This document shows, piece by piece, positions 33,413 through 43,276 of a DNA stretch of 64,000 bases. Each line of letters starts with the position of its first letter. Position 1 is the stretch's first letter. Position numbers and translations under genes: made by a program. Below the pieces are notes generated by a model that searched no databases, had not been told where the DNA came from, and saw only the letters and a list, made by a program, of their open reading frames with translations. This DNA is from Spongilla lacustris (Eukaryota > Porifera > Demospongiae > Spongillida > Spongillidae), in assembly GCA_949361645.1 (NCBI GenBank), contig OX442418.1, positions 867,226-931,225 of the forward strand, in the 5' to 3' direction.

Positions 33413-36400
33413 GCGTGTGTGGTGTGTGTGCATGTGTGGTGTGTGTGTGCATGTGTGGTGTGTGTGTGGTGTGTGCGTGGTGTGTGTGTGCATGTTATGT
33501 TGCAATATTATGGTAACCACACTAGTCCCCACCCCACCCACACATCCACCCACACTGCCTCTCCCACCCCACACTCCCACCCTCTCCCACCCCACACACC
33601 CTGTGCTGTGACGTGTTCCTCAAACACCACAATGATGGGGTTCAAGGCGCGAGGGATCCCGCTGAGCAGGACGTAAAGGTTGGAGAGGTCCTTAAAGCGC
33701 TCCTCCCTCATCATGGTCTGGGTGTGGGCGTAGAGGTAGTCATCCTTGTAGTCCTCCACCAGATGGGCCTCACACTCCCGCATGAACTGGGGAGGAGGAG
33801 GAGATACAACACATATGTGAACTGGGGAGGAGGTACAACACACATGTGAACTGGGGAGGAGGTACAACACACATGTGAACTGGGGAGGAGGTACAACACA
33901 CATGTGAACTGGGGAGGAGGTACAACACACATGTGAACTGGGGAGGAGGTACAACACACATGTGAACTGGGGAGGAGGTACAACACACATGTGAACTGGG
34001 GAGGAGGAGGAGGTACAACACACATGTGAACTGGGGAGGAGGTACAACATGCATGTGAACTGGGGAGGAGGTACAACACATGTGAACTGGGGAGGAGGTA
34101 CATGTCTTAATATAGTGATGTAATGTCTTATTCTTGTGTGCTAAATATACATTAGTCCTATGCAATTTCTCCCTTCACTTATTCATAATGATTAATGATT
34201 TCGATGTCAGCAATGCAATGCAATTAAATTACAGCTTTCCCAAGTTTCATGTGCCATGCATTCAACAGGTGTGCATATTTCTACATTAGCAGCCATGAAC
34301 CTATATCGATCCGCATGCATTGCAGGCACGCCCACATGAGGCTACTACTGGTGGGTCAGACTATGGCAGATCACCCAGTCAATAACACCACACCATTGTC
34401 AGTAGCATCCATTGCTGAAACCTGATGGATCCATACCCATTGCAACTATGGCCCCCACACATTGGACATTGGTGGGGATATTAAGGGTCTAATATAATCA
34501 AGCTTCAATGTGTAGTAACCTTTTTGTACTTTTGCACAAGGATTGTACCTCATAAGAGGTAACGTACATGTATGTACTGTTGCCTCAGCATGCCTGAGAT
34601 CGATGTACCTCCCTTGAGAGTGTGTGTGCAGGTATTAGTAATTAAAATGTGCCATATATGTATACATGTCGCGTACTACTCCATCAAGCTGCACATTCCA
34701 TGAATGTAAGCATTTCCTAAATACTCTGATGGGAGGCGGCCATTTCTGTGATGGTCTCCCAAACCACATCAATCTGGTTTGAATACCAATTGCCTAAGTG
34801 TGGACACACCTACCTACCTACTGTAGTACAGTGGAACATGCCTAAAGCTGTAACCCTTGGGGGGGGCCAAACATAAATGACCATGTAAGGTAAGGTGGCT
34901 TGCCTAACTCAGCCATGACTTTAGTTATGTGGCCATTAAGCACAGGTGACTGCAGGTGGCTGTTTAGTGTTAATGGCAGGGTCCACTGTGTACTGTCTGC
35001 CACTACCCTTGAGTGCATACCCTTGCTTACCAGCTAAACATTTAGCACTCTCCACGACACAATGATTACAAGACACTCTCCCCTTACTTATACTTAGGAT
35101 AAGGGTTAGGTAAGCCCCCCCCCCCCCACCTCCCCATCCCCCACACATTACCTTGGTGTTGGAAGTCTTATGTAAGAACCTCTGTCCTCTCCTCCTGGCG
35201 TCGTGAAGCCTTTGAACAACCTACGGCCAAAAGTAACCAGCCATGTCCAAGTCCCCAGGCCATGATTTCTAACCATACCTTACTCCTCCCCAGGCCATAC
35301 CTCCTTCCTCCCCAGACCATACTCGTCCCCAGCACAAGACTAATCAACCTGCTTTAACTCCTCCCCATTCCCTTACGATCTCACTCCTCCCCAGTCCCCT
35401 CACCTGCTCCATATATTCATAGCAGTCTGAATTGGCTACAATGATAGAAGCATCACGTCTGTAGTGCTCCCTGGTCTCCTCCAGAAAAGGCTCTTCAAAC
35501 ACCTCTTGGTAGAACTGCAGGTACATGAGCACACACACACCATCACACCATAGCACTATCACAGTTACACAACAGCACCATCAGTTACACCATAGCACCA
35601 TAGCACCATAGCTACCTTCAATGGCTGTTCCTTATTATTCTCTTCCACCTCAACTGGAGAACAAAGGTCAAAGGTCACCACCAAAAGTTAACATGCAGGG
35701 GGAGAGGGAGGGGGTAGTGAACCTAAGCCCTTTAACCTAACCTTAAACTGACCTTAACCTAACCTTAACCTAACTTTAACCTAACCTTAAACTGACCTTA
35801 ACCTAACCTTAACGTAACCTTAACCTAACCTTAACCTAACCTTAAACTGACCTTAACCTAACCTTAACGTAACCTTAACTGACCTTAACCTAACCTTAAA
35901 CTGACCTTACCCTAACCTTAACCTAACTTTAACCTAACCTTAAACTGACCTTAACCTAACCTTAACCTAACCTTAACTGACCTTACCCTAACCTTAAACT
36001 GACCTTAACCTAACCTTAAACTAACCTTAACCTAACCTTAACTGGCCTTAGCCTAACCTTAAACTGGCCTTAGCCTAACCTTAAACTGACCTTAACCTAA
36101 CCTTAAACTGACCTTAACCTAACCTTAAACCGACCTTAACCTAACCTTAACCTAACCTTAACCTAAGCTGATGTAATTAAGGTGAGCAGATTGAAGTGTG
36201 GGTGCATGGGATGGAGGGTGTGTGGGGGGATGGAGGGTGAACCCAGTTCTCTGCTACTTACTGAATGAATACACCACATCTTGTACCATAGTTAGATCAC
36301 AGTCCTGCCGTGTATAGTCCCTGCAGCAACAAAGGATAGCCAAATAAATATGCACACACCACACACGCCACACACATAGATACACACATACATACCACAC

Positions 36401-36486
36401 ACACACCACACACATACATACCACACACACACCACACACATACATACCACACACACACACCACACACACACACACATGCACACACA

Positions 36487-36564
<78 letters not shown>

Positions 36565-37396
36565 TCTTATCTCAGCCAGAAGTGCCTGTACAAGTGTGGA
36601 TACCAACTTATCCAGCAACAGTTTCTTCCATGTCTGAAGGGCAAGCTACAAGGAGAAGGAGATGGGGTGTCATGTGACTGCCACACCCCCTCCCCCCACC
36701 CTGGTACACACCTGGCCAATCTCTATGGGAGAGTCTACAGACAGTTTTCGCTGTGGCGCCTGTGATGTCGCCAAGGCAGCATCTGTGGCCGCTGGTCGAT
36801 ACTTGGCCAGCACCACTCGGTTGAAGTAGCTGAAGAGGTTGTCAAGGTAACGGACTCCTTGACGGTAGGCCAACCAATGCTTCTGGTACGCCTGCAACAT
36901 AGGGCCCTGCTCCATCGTGCAAAGTTGCTGCCATTGGCATTAAAAGGGTTAAAACACCTCCTGGTAGATGTACACATTGTAGATTCGAACCCTCACCTGG
37001 TACAGAGACGCTACGAAGCCTTCCAGAAACGACCTGGTTTCGTGGTAGAGTCGATCGGCAAACGATGTCGGAAAAGCTTCGCAAAGTGTATAGATGTCTC
37101 TGCGGGTGTCAAGGTTACGCCCCTGCTGTTGACGGTGCTAGCAACAGGTTACTATACATAAACCATAACCCATTTTCACTGGCTCAGCGGGTGCATCACG
37201 TCCTAGGGCGCATGCCCTCGCTCCACGCGAGACCACACATACCCCCAGCCCTGGGCCCCCCGAGGGATTCGTGAGGATACGAGCAATGGTCGTTCCAATC
37301 GAGTCTCTTCACAGGCTTTAGCTGCAGAGTGGCGTTGATGGTCTCCTTAATGGGCGGCCATTTGGCCTCAAACCTCACTGCTCCTGGGCGCATCAT
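27512..37396 (-). CDS. CUL2: cullin-2, scaffold of CRL2 ubiquitin ligases (24 exons, 747 aa)
   Basis: Exons on minus: 37281-37396, 36997-37099, 36712-36927, 36563-36645, 36262-36320, 35616-35653, 35404-35514, 35152-35220, 33600-33786, 33323-33357, 33158-33271, 33027-33089, 32763-32846, 31302-31433, 31071-31208, 30416-30490, 30196-30262, 29759-29864, 29160-29259, 28650-28748, 28491-28544, 28171-28233, 27991-28041, 27512-27592. The total is 2244 nt and every phase agrees; human CUL2 is 745 aa. Motifs: WNDHCSDIYTLCEAFP, FYQEVFEEPFLEET, FRFIDDKDMFQRFYTKLLAK, ACGYEYTAKLQKM, LQSGAWPFNQ, HSGRKLIWL, MKVNYLKKPYFVSMSTYQLA, SNKRTKFKITAAAQK, the neddylation region IVRVMKSRKILKHN (Lys in VMKSRK), and the C-terminus QYLERVEGSLDTYSYLA. 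Cullins bind adaptors (elongin B/C for CUL2) at the N-terminus and RBX1 at the C-terminus. ATG codons at 37396 and 37393 are adjacent. The introns are crowded with repeats. Confidence 0.95.
27655..27990. repeat. CACACATG microsatellite in CUL2 intron 23
   Basis: Compound (CA)n/CATGCACA repeat filling most of the last CUL2 intron and ending at the exon 23 donor. Confidence 0.93.
28262..28490. repeat. 20 bp minisatellite starting at the CUL2 exon 21 donor
   Basis: About 11-12 units of CTGCCCCTCCCCTCCAGTAC / CAAGCCC variants. Read on the gene strand, each unit is GTACTGGAGGGGAGGGGCAG, so the authentic junction CAG|GTACTGG is repeated by the units nearest the exon. 20 is not a multiple of 3. Confidence 0.92.
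28770..29158. repeat. G-rich and CCTCCC-rich tandem repeats in CUL2 intron 19
   Basis: 28770-28912: ~24 bp units GGGGACATGGGGGGGCATGT. 28975-29158: CATCACCCTCCCTCC units running to the exon 19 donor. The intervening 60 bp is unique. Confidence 0.88.
29280..29535. repeat. CACACATG microsatellite in CUL2 intron 18
   Basis: Compound CA/CATGCA repeat on the 3' side of intron 18, next to exon 19. Confidence 0.93.
29576..29758. repeat. ~30 bp minisatellite at the CUL2 exon 18 donor
   Basis: Six copies of CCTCCTCCTCCCCTCTCCCA plus TAC. On the gene strand each begins AG|GTATGGGAGAGG, a copy of the real exon 18 donor at 29758. Decoys end near 29606, 29636, 29664, 29694 and 29728. Confidence 0.9.
29889..30174. 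repeat. GGGGA pentanucleotide array (about 57 units)
   Basis: Perfect (GGGGA)n in CUL2 intron 17; the gene strand is pyrimidine (CCCCT). Between 30260 and 30375 of the neighbouring intron 16 there is also a GTGTGGGTATATG repeat. Confidence 0.96.
30620..30780. repeat. GGA-rich purine tract in CUL2 intron 15
   Basis: Irregular (GGAGGAGGGG)n; it is a pyrimidine tract on the gene strand. Confidence 0.9.
30860..31070. repeat. tandem duplications of the CUL2 exon 15 end and donor
   Basis: Four extra copies of exon 15's last ~25 bases with its 5' splice site lie in intron 15; the TTAC complement of each donor ends at 30898, 30951, 30984 and 31037, and the authentic one at 31070. On the gene strand each reads GTACTGGTCCTCCAG|GTAACA or a CTCTAG|GTAACA variant. 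The unit lengths alternate at ~33 and ~53 bp. Confidence 0.88.
31850..32058. mobile_element. ~209 bp MITE in CUL2 intron 13
   Basis: Imperfect inverted ends: CCAGCTGGGTGGTTTACAAT at left and the complement of TTGTAAAACCAGCTT at right, with ~55 bp arms that also share CTCGCTGAATG / CATTCAGTGAG. A second inner hairpin pairs GACGCTGGAATAG with CTATTCCAGCGTC. No coding capacity. The rest of this 1.3 kb intron holds a poly-G run (32247-32265) and a CCCACACGTT decamer repeat (32535-32625). Confidence 0.7.
33364..33495. repeat. GT microsatellite in CUL2 intron 9
   Basis: (GT)n with CATG interruptions, directly 5' of exon 10 on the gene strand. Confidence 0.94.
33787..34105. repeat. 29 bp minisatellite starting at the CUL2 exon 9 acceptor
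   Basis: About 11 units CTGGGGAGGAGGTACAACAC plus ACATGTGAA. On the gene strand each reads ...ACCTCCTCCCCAG|TTCACATG, repeating the authentic acceptor CCTCCCCAG|TTCATG at 33786/33787. The rest of intron 8 (34106-35151) is unique sequence with no gene seen. Confidence 0.92.
35725..36170. repeat. CTTAACCTAAC telomere-like repeat in CUL2 intron 5
   Basis: About 440 bp of CCTTAACCTAA / CCTTAAACTGA units; the complement is GGTTAGGTTAAGG. It resembles, but is not, the animal telomere hexamer TTAGGG. Confidence 0.92.
36345..36562. repeat. CA microsatellite in CUL2 intron 4
   Basis: Compound CA/CATA repeat. On the gene strand (GT)n starts directly at the exon 4 donor, so the first GT of the array is itself the splice donor (AGAAA|GTGTGT). 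Confidence 0.94.
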
Positions 37397-37505
37397 TTTC
37401 TTTTCCCCTTTTCGTTTATTATTATACACTGAAATTACGTCATATTTACGTAGGTAGTTCTATTTTGAAGCACCAGATGAAATTAAATATTATCAATGAT
37501 GAAAA

Positions 37506-38567
37506 TTACATTGTTCCTAAGGCAGCAATGAGAGTGAAAACCCATAGCGTGATATGAAAGCTGTCTATAGGAGACCTGCAGGAATCTAGGAAACGAACCA
37601 AGTTTTTCCAGACAATGTACAGAGGGAAGTTTCTAACATCAAACTCCTGAGAAGAGTCCCGCCGCATGGGATGTTGAGGCAACGGTTCGGAAGAAGTCTT
37701 CTCAACTTCTGGATGCGTGTGCTGTTGTGTCTGCGTGCTCTTCTCCTCTACATTCACCTCAACCTTGTTAACTTCTCCAACGTGCTTCACAGCAGTAGCT
37801 GGGGGGAGAGGAGGAGGAGGTGAATGAGACTTTAGAGCCAGTATCAGGAAGGGTGGTGGAAGAAAGAGATGGTACGTTCGCAGGCTGGACGGGTGGGCGA
37901 TGATGGCCATGCTGTTGCGGTCCCAAGCTCCGTTGCTGATCACGCCTCCCTGGAGCCCCGAGCACGCATCGCACTGGGGATAGAACTTCTGCACGCCTGG
38001 GTCCACGTTGGGGATAAGTTTGGAGGGCGGTTGATGGTCGGCAGAGAACTTGATCACGCCCTTCCTTCGTCCGCAGGTGTGGCAGCCGTACCGCTTGCCC
38101 AGTTGCTGTATCCAATCTTTTTCCCACGTGGTCGCGTATTGCGCGCCCTTTGCCGGGATCCACTCGTATCCAAAAGCGCCGGGTTTTAGAATGTGGCTAG
38201 GTAGCACTGACGAAAACCGCCCTCCCAGGGCGCGGAATACAGCCGACCCAATAGCAGTAGACCAAGCTAGGTCTTCGCCAGTGAAGGTCACTCTGTTGCG
38301 GTCGACGGGGCCAAACGCCTCTCCCCCGAGCTCCTGCAGCAGGCTGCACGTTCGGACCACTGCCAGAGACGAGATGGCTCCGGCCGCGCAAACTGTAAGC
38401 CCGCCCAAGATTGAAGCCACAGGAAAGCGCAGCGCGTTGTAAAGTCTCAAAGGACGAAGAATGGCTACCTGAGCCAACCCCAGGACCGATGGGAATGCGA
38501 TTATGCCCACGGCACCAGAAATCGTCACCTCCTCTAGCGACAGCGGCGTCTGCACAGTAACAAACAT
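37506..38567 (-). CDS. multi-pass membrane protein with HNH-like CxxC/ADHQPP motif (353 aa)
   Basis: Single-exon frame. Hydrophobic segments lie at about residues 17-38 (ISGAVGIIAFPSVLGLAQVA), 50-72 (VASILGGLTVCAAGAIS), 228-243 (FLPPPFLILAL) and at the extreme C-terminus (FHITLWVFTLIAALGTM). Between them lie YGCHTCGRRKG, FSADHQPPSKLIP and FYPQCDACSGLQGG. Two CxxC pairs flanking a D-H motif are the layout of zinc-dependent HNH/endonuclease-VII-like folds; whether it is catalytic is unknown. A Pro-rich and acidic linker (PPPPLPPATA; EVNKVEVNVEE) follows. The stop codon is 110 bp upstream of the CUL2 ATG, same strand. A 5' exon may precede it, because the sequence before codon 7 resembles an acceptor (TTACTGTGCAG). 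Function not known to me. Confidence 0.72.
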   Translation of the reverse strand: MFVTVQTPLSLEEVTISGAVGIIAFPSVLGLAQVAILRPLRLYNALRFPVASILGGLTVCAAGAISSLAVVRTCSLLQELGGEAFGPVDRNRVTFTGEDLAWSTAIGSAVFRALGGRFSSVLPSHILKPGAFGYEWIPAKGAQYATTWEKDWIQQLGKRYGCHTCGRRKGVIKFSADHQPPSKLIPNVDPGVQKFYPQCDACSGLQGGVISNGAWDRNSMAIIAHPSSLRTYHLFLPPPFLILALKSHSPPPPLPPATAVKHVGEVNKVEVNVEEKSTQTQQHTHPEVEKTSSEPLPQHPMRRDSSQEFDVRNFPLYIVWKNLVRFLDSCRSPIDSFHITLWVFTLIAALGTM

Positions 38568-38732
38568 GGATCGAGTGAGCGATAAAAGGAAGCGTAATTT
38601 ATTATCACAGCTTTGCCTAATACATGTGCCGGTGTGTTATTACACTCGCGCACTTACTCCGCGTACGGCCCCGCCCCCCAGCCCGGTAGCGGGGAATTGC
38701 CAGCTGGTGTACACAGTTGCGTCCAATGCAAC
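38568..38732. promoter_or_regulatory. 165 bp divergent gap (HNH-like membrane protein / ankyrin protein)
   Basis: GC-rich stretch (CGTACGGCCCCGCCCCCCAG) between divergent start codons at 38567 and 38733; GCCCCGCCCC is an Sp1-like site. Promoter role inferred from position. Confidence 0.5.
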
Positions 38733-40329
38733 ATGTCTATTAGCACAGTAATGCAGGACGCCCTCAGCAACGCTTACGCGCTTCTTGCTGACTCTCTGTG
38801 TACCTCAGTAGTCGGTTGGTGGCTCGCATGTGCGGGACTTCTTGCTCTGATACTTCTGGCGGGGTGTTCCCGCACTCCTAAGCATCAGCAGGGCAAGTTA
38901 TTCTACATACGGATTTTTTTTTTTTTTTTGGAGCTTATTGATACGTCCAAAATTCTCCTGTATACAGAGAACGCCTACCTGTTCAATCTAGCCAAGGTTA
39001 GCATTTAACACTGCCCCATATGTACGTACCAGATAATTCCTTCAGACATCATACGGAGAGAGGAACTACAGAAAGCTGCTGCAAATCCTCCAGACCCAGC
39101 CCATAGACGTGAACTGTTACACTGACCCAGACAGCGGGATGACTTTGTTTTTGGTACATGCGTACATGCATGTATCAGTGTATTCATGATGTGTTGATGT
39201 ATGTACAGTACGTGTGTGTGTAGTGTAGTACGTGTACATGTTCTGTGTACATACACTTGTATTGATTACTTTGTGTGTGCAAGATATGTAGGCCATTGCC
39301 TTGTGTGGCATGCTACTGTACACATCTGCTTTGCAGTGTGCATGTCTTGGTGGAAATGCAGACGTAGTTCAACTTCTCCTGGAGAAAGGTTAGTCTAGGA
39401 GGAGTAGAACAGTTACATCACATGCCACATGTTTTGGGAGGGGAGGGGAGAGGAGGGGAGGGGAGGGGAGAGGAGGGGAGGGGAGGGGAGAGGAGGGGAG
39501 GGGAGGGGAGAGGAGGGGAGGGGAGGGGAGAGGAGGGGAGGGGAGGGGAGAGGAGGGGAGGGGAGAGGAGGGGAGGGGAGAGGAGGGGAGGGGACATTTT
39601 TAAACCTTGTCCTTGCTTTCTGTCACCCAGGTGCCAAATACACTTCCACTACAACCCCGAACCGCTACACGGCTCTCCACCTAGCCACCTATGCTTGCTG
39701 TACTGTCAAGTCAGCTGACATGAGGATTCTAGACCTGTTGGCTTGCCGCGGTTAGTGGCTGCAGCCATTTAGATTCCTCACCACTTCCCCATGCTGCACC
39801 TCACCTCTTCCCCTGCTGCACCTCACCTCTTCCCCTGCTGCACCTCACCTCTTCCCCCTGCTGCACCTTACCTCTTCCCCCTGCTGCACCTCACCTCTTC
39901 CCCCTGCTGCACCTCACCTCTTCCCCCTGCTGCACCCCACCTCTTCCCCCTGCTGCACGTGCAGGTCTCAGTTTGAACGCTGCCGACAGGCATGGGAACA
40001 CGCCCCTCTCCTTAGCGGCCCTCTATGGCAAGCCAGACGTTATCAACCTCCTGCTCCAATATGGTAACCATACATGCTGGTAGCCTATGTGCAAGTATGT
40101 GTGTGGTGTGTGTGTGTGTGTGTGTGTATGTGTGTGTGCGTGTGTGTGTGTATGTGTGTGTGTGTGTGTGTGTGTATGTGTGTGTGTGTGTGTATGTGTG
40201 TGTGTGTATGTATGTGTGTGTGTATGTGTGTGTGCGTGTGTGTGTGTATGTGTGTGTGTGTTTGGTACATGTATCGGTGTATGCAGTGTGTCCGTGTGAC
40301 TGTTTTTGGGATGTTTATCACTGTATTCG

Positions 40330-40362
<33 letters not shown>

Positions 40363-40454
40363 TGTGCGTGTGTGTGTGTGTGTGTATGTGTGTGTGCGTG
40401 TGTGTGTGTGTATGTGTGTGTGTGTGTATGTATGTGTGTGTGTGTGTGTGTGTA

Positions 40455-40500
<46 letters not shown>

Positions 40501-40680
40501 GGCGCTGATCCCTGCATTTCCAACACCAAAGGGGTACTACCTCTCAACTACGCTGTCCGCTCAGGTACGCCGCGAGCCTTTGTCCGTATATTTGTGGCTG
40601 CATCACAGTGCCCTCTTCCTTCCTTCTTGACAAAAGGTAACCTCGAAGCGGCCAAACGTCTGGAAGAAACCATGAATTAA
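38733..40680 (+). CDS. ankyrin-repeat protein with N-terminal membrane segment (~249 aa)
   Basis: Exons 38733-38996, 39046-39153, 39337-39388, 39631-39750, 39965-40063, 40502-40564, 40637-40680; phases agree from exon 2 on. N-terminus MSISTVMQDALSNAY followed by a hydrophobic helix (WWLACAGLLALILLAGC). Ankyrin repeats: MTLFLCACLGGNADVVQLLL, YTALHLATYACC...ILDLLACRG, GNTPLSLAALYGKPDVINLL, and a last half repeat VLPLNYAVRSGNLEAAKRLE. About four repeats, a protein-interaction module; the partner is unknown. Weak point: exon 1 as drawn translates a 16-base T run (IFFFF) at ~38912-38927, which could be an unrecognised intron or a length-variable homopolymer. Confidence 0.75.
39433..39597. repeat. 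GGGGA/GAGGA purine array in ankyrin gene intron
   Basis: (GGGGAGGGGAGAGGA)n, about 160 bp. Confidence 0.93.
39785..39958. repeat. CTGCACCTCACCTCTTCCCC minisatellite
   Basis: About eight ~21 bp units ending at the acceptor of ankyrin exon 6 (CTGCACGTGCAG|G). Each unit contains CCCCTGCTGCAC, similar to the acceptor region. Confidence 0.9.
40086..40500. repeat. GT microsatellites in ankyrin gene intron
   Basis: Two (GT)n/(TGTA) blocks, 40086-40262 and 40330-40498, separated by 67 bp of unique sequence. The second ends in the acceptor TGTGTAG of exon 7. Confidence 0.95.
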
Positions 40681-40791
40681 TTTTAAAAAATCATAACCTC
40701 CTCGTTATTAACTGTCCAGAGTATATTAAAATTAATCAATATCAATAAAAGTAAAATCGCGCTCACTAGAGCTCTATAATGCCCTTGTCGA

Positions 40792-43276
40792 ATGCGGCTA
40801 CGCAGATTGCCGACCGTGTCCTTCCTGATTGGAGCGTTACTTGGATGCCTGCTCAGTGCGTACGTGTACCAATCCAGCTGCACTGAAAAGGCTGCCGCCG
40901 TTCACCAAAGTAGCGCACGAGCCCACACCTCCATCCACAAATCGGATGTTCGCGTGATGGCCGCGGTGCTCCTGCCCCAGAGGTTCCTGAACACGACCGC
41001 CCGTGCCATGATGGAGACGTGGGGAGCGGAGATGGGGACCTTAAGCTTCCTCGTAGGCGCGGGCGACAGTACTCCCCTGGATACGCTGCCCGTCACTGTC
41101 CTACATAGCGTGCCAGATTTCGAGTCGTATGCCAACTCTCAGCGCCAAACGTTCGCCGCCCTGACATACATCCACGACACCTACCTAGAACAGTACGACT
41201 GGTTCGTGCTGGCCGATAACCGCACGTACGTTGCCGTGCGGGAGTTGGAGAAGCTGCTGGAAGCTTCCGACCCGCACGCCGCCGTTTACTGGGGGAGGAA
41301 GGAGGAACTCGGCCAGGGCGCGAACCAACACTTGTGCGTTGCGTCTTCCGGGGTGATAATGAGTGGTGCGGCCCTGAGAGCCGTGGTCCCTCACCTGAGG
41401 GAGTGTGCCCGCCAACTGGCGGGTGAAGCGGGCGGCAAACATGAGCGAGGAGACTGGGGACTGGGCTTCTGCTTTAGTCGTGTTGTTGGCGTATCGTGTA
41501 CCACACCATTTGAGGTAAACGCCCCCATACAAAGAACTATAGTAATCACCTCATGTAGAGCCAAATGTAAGGCCTTCCTGTGTAGTGATGAAGTTGTGTG
41601 CTTGTTGCTACTGTACATATCTCTATCTTATTTGCTCAGTTCATGGCAGGAGTGATTAAGTATGTTACTGTGTCTAGGCTGTTATGTGATGAATGGCCAA
41701 GCCGTTGTCCTCTGGTGACCTTACTTGACCCTTCCCCTCACAGCTTTCCCATCATGATACACTTGAAGACCTGTTGCCCCCTGATGGGTCCAGCAGACCT
41801 CGGCTGAAGGTGGAGGGCATGGTCACCTTCGTCGCCACGACAACAGAGGCCCACTACGTCCTGCACCATCTTGTGAAGCAGTGGCAGCTGGAGGCCCTCA
41901 GGGATGAGGTCACCAGTCTGGAGGCAGAGGTGCTCCGCACACACACAAAGGTCTCCTCCCTGTTCCCAGAGGTACCCCTGCAGGGGCCAACCAGGGGGCC
42001 ACCAGCGATGGTGATACAAGAGCAGTCGCTCCCTATGCCCACATATGACACACCCACCTCACAACCTCCCCTCCTCGAAGGTTCCTCTACACAGATCCAA
42101 CAAGGCAGTGAGGCTGCCCTTCTCCCTCAATCCAGGTTCGACGTCAATGCGTGGACCGTAATTGTAGGTCCGTACATGTACTCTGACCAACGCACAGACC
42201 CCTTGCTCAGAGTGCCCAAGGAGCTGGAGTACGAGGTGCAGCAGTTTGTTGCTAAGGCGATCGACATAGTCAACGTGGAGGAGAAGGCGGTCTACACGCT
42301 GAGGGAGGTGAACAATGTCTTCCTCAGGTACTCCCCCCTGTACGGCAGGCAGTGCATCACGGACCTCACACTGCTGGACGGGGCAGGGGGGGTGTTGAAG
42401 AAGAGGATGAACCTAGCCAGCCTCCCCCAGACAGTCCCAGTGCAGGTGGTGGAGAGGCCAAACTACAAGCAAACAGTGCATGTCATCGTGCCACTGAACA
42501 ACGTCGGGGAGCGCTTCGAGGCCTTCTTCAAAGACTTCCAACACGACTTCCTGCGGAGGAGGATGGGAGTGCGGCTGATGTTGGTGGTGTACGGGGAAGA
42601 TGACTACAACCGCATCACCTCCATCGTGACCAGGGACAGACACTGGCCCCCCTCCAGACTGCTGCTCGTGAGGGGGGAGGGGGAGTTTGCTAGGGGGAGG
42701 GCACTAGACCTGGGCCTCTCCCACCTGGACAGAGATGACCTCGCCTTCTTTTGCGACACAGACATGATGATGACAAGGGACTTCATGGACCGATGTCGGC
42801 TGAACGCCATGCAGGGGAGGCGTGTCTACTACCCTGTCTTCTTCTCCTTCTACAACATGGACTACGCCTACCTCTGGGAGGAGAGGCCTGAGCACCCCGT
42901 GGTGTCCCGTAGGAATGGGCACTGGGTCCCCTACTCCTATGGAATGGTGTGCATGTACAAGTCGGATTACATCACCACCGGGGGCTTCAATCTGTCCATC
43001 ACGGGCTGGGGAGGAGAGGACACGGATTTCTTCTCCAAAGTGCTGGAAGCAAAGCTCGAAGTCCTCAAGGCCCCAGACCCAGGCCTCACCCATCGCTGGC
43101 ATCCAAAGCACTGCAGCACGACCCTCACGCCAGGCCAGTACAGCGACTGCCTGGGGACCAGGGATGAAGTACTCGCAGACAAGAAGCAGCTGGCAGCGTA
43201 TGCCATGTACTTGGAAGAGCACCTGGGCATCACTCCAGCTGCCCTCATGGCTAACGTATCAGCAGTCCATCCCTAA
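40792..43276 (+). CDS. chondroitin sulfate synthase / polymerising factor-like glycosyltransferase (751 aa)
   Basis: Type II Golgi membrane protein that would extend chondroitin chains. Exons 40792-41514 and 41744-43276 join in phase 0. Residues 8-28 form the signal anchor (VSFLIGALLGCLLSAYVY). The N-terminal GT31-like domain has VMAAVLLPQRFLNTTARAMM, QTFAALTYIHDTYLEQYDWF and LADNRTYVAV where CHSY1 has a DDD. The C-terminal GT7-like domain has VHVIVPLNNVGERFEAFF, LAFFCDTDMMMTRDFMDR (DxD at about residue 577), YYPVFFSFYN, SYGMVCMYKSDY and NLSITGWGGEDTDFF. Length and two-domain order fit CHSY1/CHPF (775-802 aa). The missing acidic triad makes it more CHPF-like. The ATG at 40792 was preferred to the out-of-frame ATG at 40779 because it opens directly into the anchor. 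It lies 111 bp after the ankyrin stop. Confidence 0.88.
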
